A stretch of DNA of 64,000 nt from Candidatus Cloacimonadota bacterium. GTDB lineage: Bacteria; Muiribacteriota; UBA6191. How positions within the stretch are numbered: the stretch's first letter is position 1; each line of letters begins with the position of its first letter. Position numbers and translations under genes: made by a program. Shown in pieces: positions 27,191 to 37,070 of the stretch. The stretch is taken from contig JAGSHD010000007.1 of assembly GCA_023954715.1 (NCBI GenBank), positions 62,001 through 126,000 on the forward strand. Direction: 5' to 3'. The notes beneath the pieces are model-generated. The model saw nothing but the letters and a program-made list of their open reading frames with translations. It made no database searches and had not been told where the DNA came from.

Positions 27191-28303
27191 TTAAACTTCT
27201 ATATTTTTATTCATTGAAAAATCTCTAATCCTATCACATACGTAATCTACTTCAGAATCTGTTAAATTTGGATATATGGGCAAAGACAATGTTTGTTGAG
27301 CCAACTTTTCAGCAATCGGACAATCCCCTTGTTTACCATTAAAAATAGATTGTAGATGGATTGGAATTGGATAATGGATACCAGTTGAAATTCCTTTTTC
27401 ATTCAAATGCTTTTGCAAATCGCTTCGATTTTGAGTTTGTACAACAAAAAGGTGATACACTGCCTTACAATTTGAAGGAACTTTTTGAAAGTTTATATTG
27501 GAGATATCCTTTAAATTATTTTGATATCTATTGGCAATTCGAATCCTAGCTTCTGTCCACTCTTGTAAATAAGGTATTTTTAAATCTAAAGAAGCTGCAA
27601 TCAAATGGGATAATCGATAGTTTGTACCTAGCTCGCTATGCACATATTTACTCTCACTCCCCTGATTAATAATTTTTCTAATTTTAAGCGTTAGCTCCTC
27701 AGAGTTTGTCGTGATCGCTCCCGCTTCACCAAATGCACCTAGATTTTTTGAGGGATAGAAGCTAAATGATGAGAGTTTTCCAAATGAGCCAACTTTTTGA
27801 CTGTCAAACTCAGCCAAATGGGCTTGAGCAGCATCTTCGATAATTGGAATCCCATACTTTTTACCTACTCTTAGTAGGGCATCCATTTTTGCTGGTAAAC
27901 CATATAAATGCACAGCTATAATTGCTTTTGTATTAGATGTTATTTTTTCTTCGACTTGCTTTGAATCAATATTGAAAGTCTCTGGATCTACATCTACAAA
28001 TACTGGAGTTGCTCCACATAAAGTAATCCCCCATGCTGTAGCAATAAAGGTATTTGCCGGTAAAATCACTTCGTCTCCCACTCCTATATTTAAAGCTCGG
28101 AGTGCCATGTGATTGCCAGCAGTTCCAGAAGACAATGAAACACCAAATTTACTATCATGTAAGCTTGCAAACTTATCTTCAAAGCTTCTGTTATAGTATC
28201 CATCTATAAACGATGTATCATTTAAAATTTGATCTACCCTAATCAAATATTCTTTTTTAATCTGATCAAAATTACTCTTTAAATCAACAAATGGTATTTT
28301 CAT
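27191..28303 (-). CDS. DegT/DnrJ/EryC1/StrS family sugar aminotransferase
   Basis: A PLP-dependent enzyme that transfers an amino group to a nucleotide-linked keto sugar. 370 residues, normal length. The PLP lysine is in SFYPSKNLGAFGEAGAI. The N-terminal pattern IPFVDLKSNFDQIKKEY and the SSGTAGNHMALRAL loop are typical. EDAAQAHLAEF provides the Asp that contacts the PLP ring. Together with the nearby N-acetyltransferase and Gfo/Idh oxidoreductase, it resembles the enzymes making 3-acetamido or 2,3-diacetamido sugars for surface polysaccharide (WbpB-WbpE-WbpD type). The set is split here by a glycosyltransferase gene on the opposite strand. The exact sugar is inferred. Confidence 0.92.
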   Translation of the reverse strand: MKIPFVDLKSNFDQIKKEYLIRVDQILNDTSFIDGYYNRSFEDKFASLHDSKFGVSLSSGTAGNHMALRALNIGVGDEVILPANTFIATAWGITLCGATPVFVDVDPETFNIDSKQVEEKITSNTKAIIAVHLYGLPAKMDALLRVGKKYGIPIIEDAAQAHLAEFDSQKVGSFGKLSSFSFYPSKNLGAFGEAGAITTNSEELTLKIRKIINQGSESKYVHSELGTNYRLSHLIAASLDLKIPYLQEWTEARIRIANRYQNNLKDISNINFQKVPSNCKAVYHLFVVQTQNRSDLQKHLNEKGISTGIHYPIPIHLQSIFNGKQGDCPIAEKLAQQTLSLPIYPNLTDSEVDYVCDRIRDFSMNKNIEV

Positions 28304-28609
28304 TCAATAAACTCCAACTCAAAAATACAAGTAACTATTCAGCTAAAACTTTTTAATTTCTTTACAAAGGTTGATTACACCTAGGTACATCAATAAAGTA
28401 AAAATGCGAAAAACTTGTATACTCCTCACCTTTTATCAAAGAGATCACCTGAATAATTACAAATACAAAAGTAATCCTCATTACAATGGCTATAAAATCT
28501 TAAAACTCTTTAAAATAAGAATCAGTTCCTGTAGCTTACTATTGTAAACATTGACTATATCAAAAAGTCTTATCTTTCTGAACAAATAATGAGTAAAATT
28601 GAGTTTTAA
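28304..28609. other. Divergent intergenic region between aminotransferase and glycosyltransferase genes
   Basis: 306 AT-rich bases. I see no recognisable gene or RNA. TTGACT occurs at about 28551-28556 on the plus strand but lacks a good -10 partner, so no promoter is called. The region presumably holds promoters for both flanking genes. Confidence 0.4.
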
Positions 28610-29806
28610 ATGAAACCATTTATTAGTGTATGTACAATATTAAAAAATGAAGAGTTTTTCTTACAAGAATTTATAGAATCCTATTCTGAGCTCGCCGATG
28701 AGTTCATTTTAGTGGATACTGGATCGAATGATAGAAGTATTGAAATCATCGAGTCCTTTGGAATCAAACCTTTTCATTACAAATGGATTAATGATTTTGG
28801 CAAAGCACGCACCCACAGTTTAAGCTTAGCCACTGGCCAATGGATTTGTGTTGCCGATGCAGATGATCGCATTAGAAAAGAAGATGCCATCAAACTCAAA
28901 AATTTGCTTGCTAACTGCCAACACCACGCAGTAGTTCTTCCCTATGTAAACTTAAACAATTTCGAATGGAATGGCTCGGAACCTAATATTTTAAGCACGC
29001 AAGATCGATTAATTTTCTTTCAAAATAATCTAGGTATAGATTATCGAGGAGCAATACATGAAAATCCAATGTTATCTATTGAAGAAAACAACTATACTAC
29101 CTGTAATTACAAAATCCCAATCTATCATTTAGGATATGCCCAAGAGTTGATTCAAGAAAAGTCTGAAAGAAATGCTAAAATCATTACAGACTTATATAAT
29201 AGTGGGATTCGAGACCCGCACATCGTCTATCATTTTTGCAGTTTAAACTGGAGTTCAGACCCTCAAATTTTTTCTAGTCTTCAAGAGGCTCTAAAGTGCT
29301 CTACTCAAAATCGAAAATACACCATCTTAGAAAGCCTATGTCACTGGATTTATGATTTTGATAGCAACTCAAAAAGTAAATTGTCTGAATTTTTAGATCA
29401 ATTAGAGCAAATCAAAAGTAGCTCAAAGACCCTAGATCTCTTTAAAGCTAGAGAAGCATTTGAGTCTAACTTAATAGATCAATCCTTAAGTTTATATAAC
29501 AGTTTAGCTGATTTTGAAAGTTCTGAAATTTCTTCAAGATACAAGTTTGAAATTAGATATAGGCTTACCTTTTTACTTGCCGCAAAAGGCTTGATTGATG
29601 AGGCTATCAGTTATTCAAAATCATTTGAAGAGTATCTAAAAGTAAATGAGTTTTTCCATTTAGTAGTAAAGCTCAATGCATCATTGGGTCACAGAGAACA
29701 AGTGCAAGTATTGTTTCAAAATAAGCCTACAAATTTAAGTAATCTAGACCCCGTAAAACTCGCTGAACTAAAACAAATCGCCCATCACTTTCAAATAAGT
29801 ATTTAG
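28610..29806 (+). CDS. Glycosyltransferase family 2 with TPR-like C-terminus (paralog A)
   Basis: The N-terminal 110 residues are a GT2 domain with [26 protein letters not shown] and VADADDRI (the metal-binding DxD). The rest is helical and TPR-like. This domain order is found in GT2-TPR proteins that glycosylate proteins or peptides, and in some polysaccharide genes. It is clearly homologous to the protein at 31256-32515: both share YHLGY followed by a run of similar residues and an L/IVYH-x-x-x-x-WSS segment. It is on the opposite strand from its neighbours and its 3' end overlaps the acetyltransferase gene by 4 bases. No signal peptide; acts in the cytoplasm. The acceptor is unknown. Confidence 0.85.
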   Translation: MKPFISVCTILKNEEFFLQEFIESYSELADEFILVDTGSNDRSIEIIESFGIKPFHYKWINDFGKARTHSLSLATGQWICVADADDRIRKEDAIKLKNLLANCQHHAVVLPYVNLNNFEWNGSEPNILSTQDRLIFFQNNLGIDYRGAIHENPMLSIEENNYTTCNYKIPIYHLGYAQELIQEKSERNAKIITDLYNSGIRDPHIVYHFCSLNWSSDPQIFSSLQEALKCSTQNRKYTILESLCHWIYDFDSNSKSKLSEFLDQLEQIKSSSKTLDLFKAREAFESNLIDQSLSLYNSLADFESSEISSRYKFEIRYRLTFLLAAKGLIDEAISYSKSFEEYLKVNEFFHLVVKLNASLGHREQVQVLFQNKPTNLSNLDPVKLAELKQIAHHFQISI

Positions 29807-30258
29807 GATTTTACTTTAGCTGGATTACCAAAAACCACAGTATTATTTAAAACATCTTTTGTCACAACGGATCCTGCCCCTATAACAGAGTTTTCTCCAA
29901 TTGTTAAACCTGGTAAGATTGTAGAGCCACTCCCGATGCTAGCACCTCTTTTAACAAGAGTTTTCATCATTGTCCAATCTTCAACTCCAGCTAGTAGCCC
30001 CTTTGAGTTACATGATTGAGGGTGTTTATCATTAGTAAACATAACCCCATGCCCAATAAAAACTTCATCTTCAATTGTCACACCTTCACATATGAAACTA
30101 TGAGATGAGATTTTACATCTTGCACCGATCACTGCCCCTCTTTGAACTTCTACAAAAGTACCAATTTTAGTGTCATCTCCTATATGGCAGCCATATAAAT
30201 TGGTGAAATCATAAATCTGGACATTTTTTCCACAAATAACATCTTTACAGTTTTTCAC
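29803..30258 (-). CDS. Left-handed beta-helix N-acetyltransferase (WbpD/WlbB-like)
   Basis: A 151-residue hexapeptide-repeat acyltransferase. Imperfect hexads run through [20 protein letters not shown] and [14 protein letters not shown]. The segment FTNDKHPQS with its His and ASIGSG match sugar N-acetyltransferases of the WbpD/WlbB and QdtC groups. It would acetylate the amino group added by the DegT aminotransferase. Its start overlaps the stop of the upstream oxidoreductase gene by 4 bases, so the two are coupled. The exact sugar is inferred. Confidence 0.85.
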   Translation of the reverse strand: MKNCKDVICGKNVQIYDFTNLYGCHIGDDTKIGTFVEVQRGAVIGARCKISSHSFICEGVTIEDEVFIGHGVMFTNDKHPQSCNSKGLLAGVEDWTMMKTLVKRGASIGSGSTILPGLTIGENSVIGAGSVVTKDVLNNTVVFGNPAKVKS

Positions 30259-31253
30259 AAACTAACCTTTTGATTTACCTTAATTGACTCTTGTGCTGCT
30301 TCTAAAATTTTAACAACTAAAGCACCTTGGGCTCCACATGTCATAGGCTGAGAGCCGTTGACACAACAATCAATAAAGTGATTTACCTCAATAGTTAACG
30401 CTTCTGAGTTTAACAAAGTAGGTACATGTATATCACCAATTCTGTATTGGACTAAACACTCGTTTTTAACCTCTTCATCCAAAACATCAAAACCTTTGTC
30501 ATAAATTTTAATCTTTTCATCAGACATCATATCATCGTAGACAATCATTTTTTTACTGCCACCCACAATCATTTTTCTTACTTTTACAGGAGATATCCAA
30601 CTCAAATGAAAGTGAGCTATAGTTTTATCTTCAAAATACAAAGTTAAATAAGCAATATCCTCTAATCCATTATTTAAGTGATCTACGCCCGTTGCAAAAA
30701 CTGCAACAGGATGTTTATCCATTAAATAAAGCATAATGCTCAAATCATGGGGAGCCAAATCCCAAATTACATTTACATCATGTTGAAATAATCCTAAATT
30801 GATGCGAGTGGAATCAAAATAATTTATTTCTCCAATCTCACCGCTATTAACTAGCTCTTTCATTTTCTGTACAGCACTGGTATATATGAAGATATGGTCA
30901 ATTAACAATATCAATTGCTTAGATTTAGCTAGCTCGGTCAACTCTATTGCTTCTTGGTATGAGTGAGCCATAGGCTTTTCAAGTAAAACATGTTTATCAG
31001 CTAATAAACATTGCTTTGCCAAATCATAATGTGTACTTACCGGAGTAGCAATCGCAACCGCAGTAATAGACTTGTCATCCAATAGTTCATCCCAAGAGTT
31101 GATCAATACAACAGACGGAAACTTTTGTTTTATTGAATTTAGCTTTTCAGAATCTTTATCATAGCAATAAACTAGATCTACCAAAGAACAAGATAGAAAG
31201 TTTCTAACTAAGTTGGGCCCCCAATAACCTACCCCAATTATGCAAACATTCAT
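30255..31253 (-). CDS. Gfo/Idh/MocA family sugar-nucleotide oxidoreductase (WbpB/WlbA-like)
   Basis: A 332-residue NAD(P)-dependent dehydrogenase. The Rossmann motif is [15 protein letters not shown]. The catalytic lysine is in [11 protein letters not shown], and [10 protein letters not shown] matches the family's substrate-binding His. In WbpB/WlbA-type pathways this enzyme oxidises the 3-position of a UDP-hexuronate before transamination, which fits the neighbouring acetyltransferase and aminotransferase. A UDP-sugar 6-dehydrogenase (WbpA) is not in the window. The gene lies 2 bases downstream of the GT2-TPR gene in the same operon. Confidence 0.88.
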   Translation of the reverse strand: MNVCIIGVGYWGPNLVRNFLSCSLVDLVYCYDKDSEKLNSIKQKFPSVVLINSWDELLDDKSITAVAIATPVSTHYDLAKQCLLADKHVLLEKPMAHSYQEAIELTELAKSKQLILLIDHIFIYTSAVQKMKELVNSGEIGEINYFDSTRINLGLFQHDVNVIWDLAPHDLSIMLYLMDKHPVAVFATGVDHLNNGLEDIAYLTLYFEDKTIAHFHLSWISPVKVRKMIVGGSKKMIVYDDMMSDEKIKIYDKGFDVLDEEVKNECLVQYRIGDIHVPTLLNSEALTIEVNHFIDCCVNGSQPMTCGAQGALVVKILEAAQESIKVNQKVSL

Positions 31254-31255
31254 TA

Positions 31256-32515
31256 TTAAACCTCTCCCATAACTTCATTTAAAAAGTGAAGCATCTCTTT
31301 TTTATGCGAAAACTCTAATGAGTTAACCATCTTATTTATCTCTATCTTTTTGTTTCTCTCTAAACCAATGGCACTCTGCTCTGGATTGGCCAGTGCTTCT
31401 AAAAAATCTCTATACTTTTTTTGTATAAAGTACACTTTCAACAGCTGATGCCATGTGGAGGGATTTCTTGTGAAATATCTCTCTAAATCCAAAAAACAGT
31501 CTTCTGCTAATTTATATTCACCACGAATACCGTATAAAACACCTAAATTATCTGTAATTTCATAGCGCGCCGTATCGTCTCCAGATAAATCTGTCATTAA
31601 GCCTTCTTTGGCAATTTTAAAGGCAGCAAAGGCTTTATTGGAATCACCCAATGCCATTTGTATTTTACCCTCTTTATAATGATAAAAGCCTGATAGAGGA
31701 TCTAACTCTAGCAGTTTATTTAGATGAACTTTAATACTCGAACTCTTAGGGTTAAACTCTTCTAACCACTTAATCTCTAAAACCAAACCTCTATAAAGTT
31801 GCTCATGATCCTTTTTACTCAACGATAAAGCGTTGGATCTTTGGAGCTCTTTGTAAATCTCATCTGAACTTGACCATTTTCCCAAGCAATGATACAAAAT
31901 TAAGTGCGGATTTTGCTTATCTTCATTGTATAAGCTTTCGATTAACTCTATATTTCTATTTTCTTTGTCTTCACAAACTTCATCTATATAGCCCAAGTGA
32001 TAAATTGGCACTTCTATAGATGAAATAGATGCATTCGAGGACTCTAGTGAAATATCTAATCTCTCATGTATGGGATACTTATAATGAAACCCTTTATGGT
32101 TACGAACTAGGTTCATTCTGTATTGCTTACTAGAGTAAGAATTAGTATCTCGTCTCCAGTCAGCAGATCTTAAATTAACAACAGGGAGATAAAAGCCATC
32201 CATATCAGACTTTGATAAAATGTTTTTTACAAACTCTATATCTTGCTGAGACATTCTCTCATCAGCATCTAAAACTAAAATCCATTGGCTACTACATAAA
32301 CTCATACCATAATTTTTGGCTTTTGAGAAATCATTACACCAATCAAAGTGGCTGAATTCAAAACCATGGTCTTTTATGATCTTACAGCTATCATCTTCTG
32401 AGCCAGTATCCACTAGAATCAGTTCGTCCGCAACCCCACCAAAGCACTCTAAAAAATAGGGCAAATGTTTCTCTTCATTTTTGAAAATCAAACATATACT
32501 TAAGAGCTTATCCAT
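31256..32515 (-). CDS. Glycosyltransferase family 2 with TPR C-terminus (paralog B)
   Basis: 419 residues. The GT2 domain (about 1-110) shows SICLIFKNEEKHLP, LILVDTGSEDDS and VLDADERM. The C-terminal half has several TPRs (DNLGVLYGIRGEYKLAEDCF and the WHQLLKVYFIQKKYRDF repeat). It is the paralog of the plus-strand gene at 28610. It is the first gene of a three-gene minus-strand operon with the oxidoreductase and acetyltransferase. A role in moving the acetamido sugar onto a surface acceptor is likely but unproven. The upstream gap 32516-32739 shows no gene. Confidence 0.85.
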   Translation of the reverse strand: MDKLLSICLIFKNEEKHLPYFLECFGGVADELILVDTGSEDDSCKIIKDHGFEFSHFDWCNDFSKAKNYGMSLCSSQWILVLDADERMSQQDIEFVKNILSKSDMDGFYLPVVNLRSADWRRDTNSYSSKQYRMNLVRNHKGFHYKYPIHERLDISLESSNASISSIEVPIYHLGYIDEVCEDKENRNIELIESLYNEDKQNPHLILYHCLGKWSSSDEIYKELQRSNALSLSKKDHEQLYRGLVLEIKWLEEFNPKSSSIKVHLNKLLELDPLSGFYHYKEGKIQMALGDSNKAFAAFKIAKEGLMTDLSGDDTARYEITDNLGVLYGIRGEYKLAEDCFLDLERYFTRNPSTWHQLLKVYFIQKKYRDFLEALANPEQSAIGLERNKKIEINKMVNSLEFSHKKEMLHFLNEVMGEV

Positions 32516-32739
32516 AAATCGTCACCATACCTGCATCAAATAATCCAATGATAGCCAAATTTAGAATAGTATAAATCTTCCATATCAAAAGTAAAAGAAA
32601 CCGACCTAACAAATTTCAATATATACTCTTCCAGAACTTGTTTTCCTACTATAGAAAAATCTAGAGAGCTTGAAAATCCTTATCAAAATCATCTTTTAAA
32701 CTGGGCTGTTATCATGAAAAATACAAAGTTCTGAACGCA

Positions 32740-32777
32740 AAAAAAAAGACCCAATAGATTGGGTCTTGATTTTTTTA
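32740..32777 (-). terminator. Intrinsic terminator of the small secreted-protein gene
   Basis: AAGACCCAAT and ATTGGGTCTT form a perfect 10-bp stem (32746-32767) with a 2-base centre. A run of T follows on the minus strand and another on the plus strand. It sits just after the minus-strand stop at 32786. Confidence 0.93.
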
Positions 32778-32785
32778 AAGTCTAA

Positions 32786-33589
32786 CTATTTCACACTAGC
32801 TTCAGTGATTACAGCTTCACCTGTTGGCATAGTATCATTTTGAAAAGTCTTTCCAACATATTTCCAGTTAAGATCTCCCCAAAACTTCTTCTTAGCTTCG
32901 AAAAGTTTGAAATAAACTCTCTCTACTCCTAGCTTTCTTTTTTGCTTTGTTTTTAAAGTAACTTTCTTAGAGAATTTAATTTTTACTACTTCATGGATAG
33001 ATCCATCAATATCAACTTCAGCCTTTACACCTTCGATTAATTCAGGAATTGCTAGCTTCAATTTTGCAACCAATTTGATATCAATCAATAACTCTTTCTC
33101 AAAGTTAGTAATTTCTTCAATTTCTTCATCTTTCCAGTAAGCATATAAGAATTCTCTTTTAGTCTCTTCGCCACGTCTGTAAACGTATCCCGGCTTTCCG
33201 TATCCATAACCAGGAAAATAATCTTGAGCGTTGATTTCGATTCTGTTTTCAGCGTGGAAACCTTTTTCGATAATTGCTTCAACAACAAACTCAAGGCTTT
33301 CTTTTCCCGCTACATCAAGAGTCTTATAATAAGTAGAGAATTTTTCGATATCATTATTTTTGATTAACTCTGTTGCAAGTGATCTAGATGTTTTAACAAA
33401 GGAGTTCATTTGACCCATGTACTCTGTTCTTGCTTCTTTTGATGAGCCTGACTTAGTAGATAAGTCTCGAACAACCCATGATTGATCCATTACTTTTGAT
33501 ACATCGTTTGTAATATCATTTGCGTAGTTTAGATTCATAACAGCAACTGCTGTAAGCGCGAACTTAATAAGTTTTGAAAACTTAGACAT
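32786..33589 (-). CDS. Secreted protein of unknown function
   Basis: 267 residues with a clear signal peptide (MSKFSKLIKFALTAVAVMNLNYA). I do not recognise a family. The middle contains an aromatic/Gly-Lys segment (DYFPGYGYGKPGYVYRRG) and the last third is Lys-rich beta-type sequence ending in a tract with aromatic residues (KKFWGDLNWKYVGKTF). Strong ribosome site AAGGAG 6 bases before the ATG. It is a stand-alone unit: a good promoter (33682-33709) and a perfect terminator (32740-32777) bracket it, suggesting substantial expression of a periplasmic or outer-surface protein. Confidence 0.75.
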   Translation of the reverse strand: MSKFSKLIKFALTAVAVMNLNYANDITNDVSKVMDQSWVVRDLSTKSGSSKEARTEYMGQMNSFVKTSRSLATELIKNNDIEKFSTYYKTLDVAGKESLEFVVEAIIEKGFHAENRIEINAQDYFPGYGYGKPGYVYRRGEETKREFLYAYWKDEEIEEITNFEKELLIDIKLVAKLKLAIPELIEGVKAEVDIDGSIHEVVKIKFSKKVTLKTKQKRKLGVERVYFKLFEAKKKFWGDLNWKYVGKTFQNDTMPTGEAVITEASVK

Positions 33590-33681
33590 AAGAACTCCTT
33601 GTAAGCCATTTTCGGTGACTTGTTATTTCTAATTGATTTATTAGAAGATTGATTATCGCGGCACTAATTAAAGTTAGAACC

Positions 33682-33709
33682 AGTATAAGAAGACTTTTTA
33701 AAACGTCAA
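33682..33709 (-). promoter_or_regulatory. Sigma-70-type promoter of the secreted-protein gene
   Basis: On the minus strand TTGACG (33704-33709) and TATACT (33682-33687) are spaced by 16 bases. Transcription would begin about 85 bases before the ATG at 33589. Confidence 0.75.
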
Positions 33710-33807
33710 CACTAAAATTAAACTATTTTTAAAAAACTTTTATAGCCTAGATTTCCATATAAATGTCTACTCTAACATCATAATTTAGACTTAAGAGCTT
33801 CACCAAA

Positions 33808-33836
33808 TTGAAGTTTACAAAAAGCACCAGTATAAT
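33808..33836 (+). promoter_or_regulatory. Sigma-70-type promoter of the gene at 33883
   Basis: TTGAAG (33808-33813) and TATAAT (33831-33836) are spaced by 17 bases on the plus strand. The TTG of the -35 element could be misread as a start codon; the promoter shows that the real start must lie downstream, at 33883. Confidence 0.75.
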
Positions 33837-33882
33837 ATCTTTGTATTCACCCTCCATTTACAAGGCTATTGTTGAGTTTCCA

Positions 33883-34683
33883 ATGATCAAACTATTTTCA
33901 TTTCTATTGTTATCTTCTTTGTTAAACGCCAAGACCACTGAGATCTTTTCATTTCAGAGTAAAAACCAAAAAAATAAAGTCGAGTCATTAATCATCAAAC
34001 AAAATGACAACTCTAAGCAATTATTTTTTACTTTAACTTTAAGAAAACCTTTTGTAGTAGAACAAGCCATGTATGACTCAATAGAATCCCAAGTACAAGC
34101 TTCTAAATTACAAATTGAAAGACGAGAAAAGCCTGTTTTGAATCCCGCAGAGTATACGCTGGTGTCGGTTATGTCTTCTATGGACGACAATAGACCAAGA
34201 AGCTATAGAGAGGCCTATGAGCAATATCAGACTCGACAACACAATCGTGTCATGAATAATTTAGAAAATCCTCAAAACTACTATCAAAACTCAGTAAACA
34301 ACAATAACTATTTCGAAAAACAAGTAAAAACAAAAACCAAAAGTGTATTGATTCCAACTGTTATCCTTGGGATAAAAGACAATAAAAGTGAAATCTACTT
34401 TAAAGCAGACGACAAATATGACATTACCGTAGAATCCAATTCAAAACAGCTAGAAAACATAAGTTATGAGCGCAACAAAGAAGTTTTGCAGTTTACCTAT
34501 TCTCCCCAATTTATACCCAAACAAATTTCACTAGCTACCATTGATGACAGCGATTATATGCTGGAGTACCTAAGTAACCCAAAAGATCAGTTTGATTATA
34601 GGGGAGCATGGCATTTACTAAAGGACAATAAACTACTCCCATTTCAAAATATGGATAATAAAGATATATTTATTAAAAAGTAG
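33883..34683 (+). CDS. Predicted secreted protein of unknown function
   Basis: The ATG at 33883 gives a proper signal peptide (MIKLFSFLLLSSLLNA) and lies 47 bases after the -10 element; the longer frame starting with TTG at 33808 would overlap the promoter. 266 residues. The first half has beta-type sequence (LFFTLTLRKPFVV), the middle a low-complexity Asn/Gln/Tyr stretch (NNLENPQNYYQNSVNNNNY), then another beta-type part. No family recognised. Probably periplasmic or surface-exposed. Confidence 0.7.
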   Translation: MIKLFSFLLLSSLLNAKTTEIFSFQSKNQKNKVESLIIKQNDNSKQLFFTLTLRKPFVVEQAMYDSIESQVQASKLQIERREKPVLNPAEYTLVSVMSSMDDNRPRSYREAYEQYQTRQHNRVMNNLENPQNYYQNSVNNNNYFEKQVKTKTKSVLIPTVILGIKDNKSEIYFKADDKYDITVESNSKQLENISYERNKEVLQFTYSPQFIPKQISLATIDDSDYMLEYLSNPKDQFDYRGAWHLLKDNKLLPFQNMDNKDIFIKK

Positions 34684-34786
34684 TCTCTCAAAATTATACT
34701 TTTACCCTAGTTATGACCCGAAAAGGGACAATTTTATTAAATTTCTATCTCTCTCATGTTATATAATTAAATTCTAATTCTGTTCT

Positions 34787-35836
34787 ATGGGACTCAACAT
34801 GATTCAAAATATTATCAAGCTATTAAAACCTGACTTGATTGAAGTTCAAAAAATAATTCAGCAACAAACAGCACAATGTGACTCTGCACTATTAAAAGAG
34901 ATTTTGTCTCATACTTTTCAAGTCAAAGGTAAGCTTTTAAGACCTATTTTACATTTAGCTTGCGCCCATTTGCTCGAACCTAAAGACAAAGCTCCCTTTT
35001 ATAAGATTGCTGCAGGTCTTGAAATTCTTCATACAGCTTCTTTAATTCATGATGACATAATCGATGATGGTGAACTCAGAAGAGGTGTTCAAACAGTTCA
35101 TAAAAAATGGGGACTTGCTGAAGCTACCCTTCTTGGAGATTGGCTCCTCTCAAAAGCATTTAGTGTCATTACTCACAATAATCCAAGCGACTGTAACCCA
35201 ATCATGTCTCAGCTCACCTGTGAGCTTGTAGAAGGTCAGTACCTAGAGATTGAATATAACAATAGAAGCTCTCAAAACCTTGAATATTTAGAAGAGCAAT
35301 ATCTTAAAATGATCGACTTAAAAACAGGGTCTATTTTTAGAGCAGCTTGTAACTTTGCTATAGCCTGTAATAATGATTTTACTCCCAAGCAAAAAGAAGC
35401 TCTTAATCTTTATGCTACTGACTTTGGTATGATTTTTCAGATTGTGGATGATTTAATAGACTTTGGTGGAAACTCCAAAAAGTATGGCAAAACTACTGGC
35501 TATGATTTTTTAAATGGCTTAATCACTTTACCCGTTATGAATGCCATAAAGTTTGAAGAAAAAACCCTAGATAATAGTCCAATTTTAAATGCTTTTCAAA
35601 AATCTGATAACGAGTATTTAAGCCAAAATCTACACTCAAGAGTACATCAAACAGATGCCTTAAAAATAACGATTCAATCTGTAGAAAATTTGAAAGTAAA
35701 GTCATTGAGTCACCTAGAAGTTTTTAAAGATACAATGGGTAAAAAAATCTTGAGTGATTTGATCACCTACACTATATCAAGAGTCCCTCAAGAGTTTTAT
35801 ATGGAGTCTAAACTTACTACAAACGAGTCAATCTAA
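34787..35836 (+). CDS. Polyprenyl (trans-isoprenyl) diphosphate synthase
   Basis: Extends allylic diphosphates with isopentenyl diphosphate, most likely to make the side chain of ubiquinone or menaquinone. About 349 residues. First Asp-rich motif DDIIDDGELRRG at 89-100; second VDDLIDFGGNSKKYGK near 221-236. The arginine-rich LRPILHLACAH and LLGDWLLSKAF also match. A second ATG (34799) is possible and may be preferred, as a TATAAT (34762-34767) lies close upstream of the first. The product chain length cannot be told from sequence. Its 3' end overlaps that of the convergent CBS-protein gene by 20 bases. Confidence 0.93.
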   Translation: MGLNMIQNIIKLLKPDLIEVQKIIQQQTAQCDSALLKEILSHTFQVKGKLLRPILHLACAHLLEPKDKAPFYKIAAGLEILHTASLIHDDIIDDGELRRGVQTVHKKWGLAEATLLGDWLLSKAFSVITHNNPSDCNPIMSQLTCELVEGQYLEIEYNNRSSQNLEYLEEQYLKMIDLKTGSIFRAACNFAIACNNDFTPKQKEALNLYATDFGMIFQIVDDLIDFGGNSKKYGKTTGYDFLNGLITLPVMNAIKFEEKTLDNSPILNAFQKSDNEYLSQNLHSRVHQTDALKITIQSVENLKVKSLSHLEVFKDTMGKKILSDLITYTISRVPQEFYMESKLTTNESI

Positions 35837-37070
35837 TCTTTTCAATACTCAGTCTGTTCATTGCAAGTACTTCAAAATGAAGTTCGTCTTTAAAAATGTT
35901 ATCTCCACGAGCTGGGATTTTTTCTAGCTGTACCATCAAATATCCTGCTAATGTTTCAAATCCATTTTTAGGTAAGTTTAAAAATAGCTCTTCGTTTAAG
36001 TCATCCAAATCAATGGAGGCATCTATCTCAAACACACCAGGAGATATCTCTACAATTTCAGGCCGAAACTCCTCATGCTCTTCTGCTATCTCCCCTACCA
36101 TTTCTTCCATGATGTCTTCCATGGTAACCATACCATCACAACCACCATATTCATCCACAAGAACTACGAGTTTTTCTCGCCCTTTTTGCATGTGTAAAAA
36201 TAATTTATCGATAGGTAGAGCACTAGGAACATAAGCTACCTTACGAAGATAAGCAGATAGGTTTTTATCAGACGTTTTATAAGAAGCCAAAATCTCATAG
36301 AGGTTGATATAACCAATAATGTGATCGATTCTATCGATATACACTGGGTATCTTGTATATCTGTGCTTTCTTGCAAAGTCCAAAAATGCTGTGACAGGCA
36401 TTCCTTGTATAGAAAAGGTAGCCATATCCATAAGTGGAACCATTATTTCTTTGGATAAGGTTTCTCTAAACTCGAATGTAGATCGAACCATTTTTTCTGT
36501 GTCACTGTTCATCAAACCACTAGAAACTGACTTTTTCATCCAATGAGAAAACTCTTCATGAGAAAAGTCCCCCGACGCAATCTCCTCTTCTGAAGAAAAT
36601 CTTCTAAGCATAGATGAGTTAAACCCGTCTAATAAACTAATAATTGGGCTTAACACCGTAGTTAGAAGTTTTAATGGCTTATAAATATAAAATATCATTT
36701 CATTGGCAAATCTTCTTCCAATACTTTTTGGAATAATCTCAGACATAATAAGAATGATAGGGGTCAAAACCAAAGAAGTAATCAATGGGATATTAGAGCC
36801 AAAAGTATCACTGTCTATGAGTAGTCGAGAAAAATATAAAGTGGCCAATGCTGTTGCTGTAATATTGGTTACGTTGTTACCAACTAAAATAGCAGAAATG
36901 ATTCGCTCGGGCTCTTTAATAAAAGCATAAATCTCTTCTGCAGATTTAGAGCCCTCTTCCCAGTTGTGACGTAATTTGATCTTGTTTACGCTTAGTAAAA
37001 TAATTTCAGACGCTGAAAAAAATGCAGAACAAATCAAACAGGCAAAAATAGCTACAAGTACTATACTCAC
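35817..37070 (-). CDS. CBS-domain membrane protein, CorC/CNNM (DUF21) family, copy 1
   Basis: 417 residues. An N-terminal DUF21 membrane domain with four helices (about 1-140; ACLICSAFFSASEI at the start) is followed by a CBS pair (about 205-320; KEIMVPLMDMATF, VLVDEYGGCDGMVTMEDIMEE) and a C-terminal CorC_HlyC domain (VFEIDASIDLDDLNEELFLNLP). The family is linked to Mg2+/Co2+ efflux and homeostasis. The start is GTG, overlapping the preceding gene's stop by 4 bases (GTGA). It is the third gene of a coupled operon and a paralog of the one before it. Confidence 0.92.
   Translation of the reverse strand: MSIVLVAIFACLICSAFFSASEIILLSVNKIKLRHNWEEGSKSAEEIYAFIKEPERIISAILVGNNVTNITATALATLYFSRLLIDSDTFGSNIPLITSLVLTPIILIMSEIIPKSIGRRFANEMIFYIYKPLKLLTTVLSPIISLLDGFNSSMLRRFSSEEEIASGDFSHEEFSHWMKKSVSSGLMNSDTEKMVRSTFEFRETLSKEIMVPLMDMATFSIQGMPVTAFLDFARKHRYTRYPVYIDRIDHIIGYINLYEILASYKTSDKNLSAYLRKVAYVPSALPIDKLFLHMQKGREKLVVLVDEYGGCDGMVTMEDIMEEMVGEIAEEHEEFRPEIVEISPGVFEIDASIDLDDLNEELFLNLPKNGFETLAGYLMVQLEKIPARGDNIFKDELHFEVLAMNRLSIEKIRLTRL

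Noticed and set aside
33808-33882. TTG start at 33808 for the secreted protein
   Set aside because: This TTG is the first part of a -35 element (TTGAAG/TATAAT); the signal peptide begins at the ATG at 33883.
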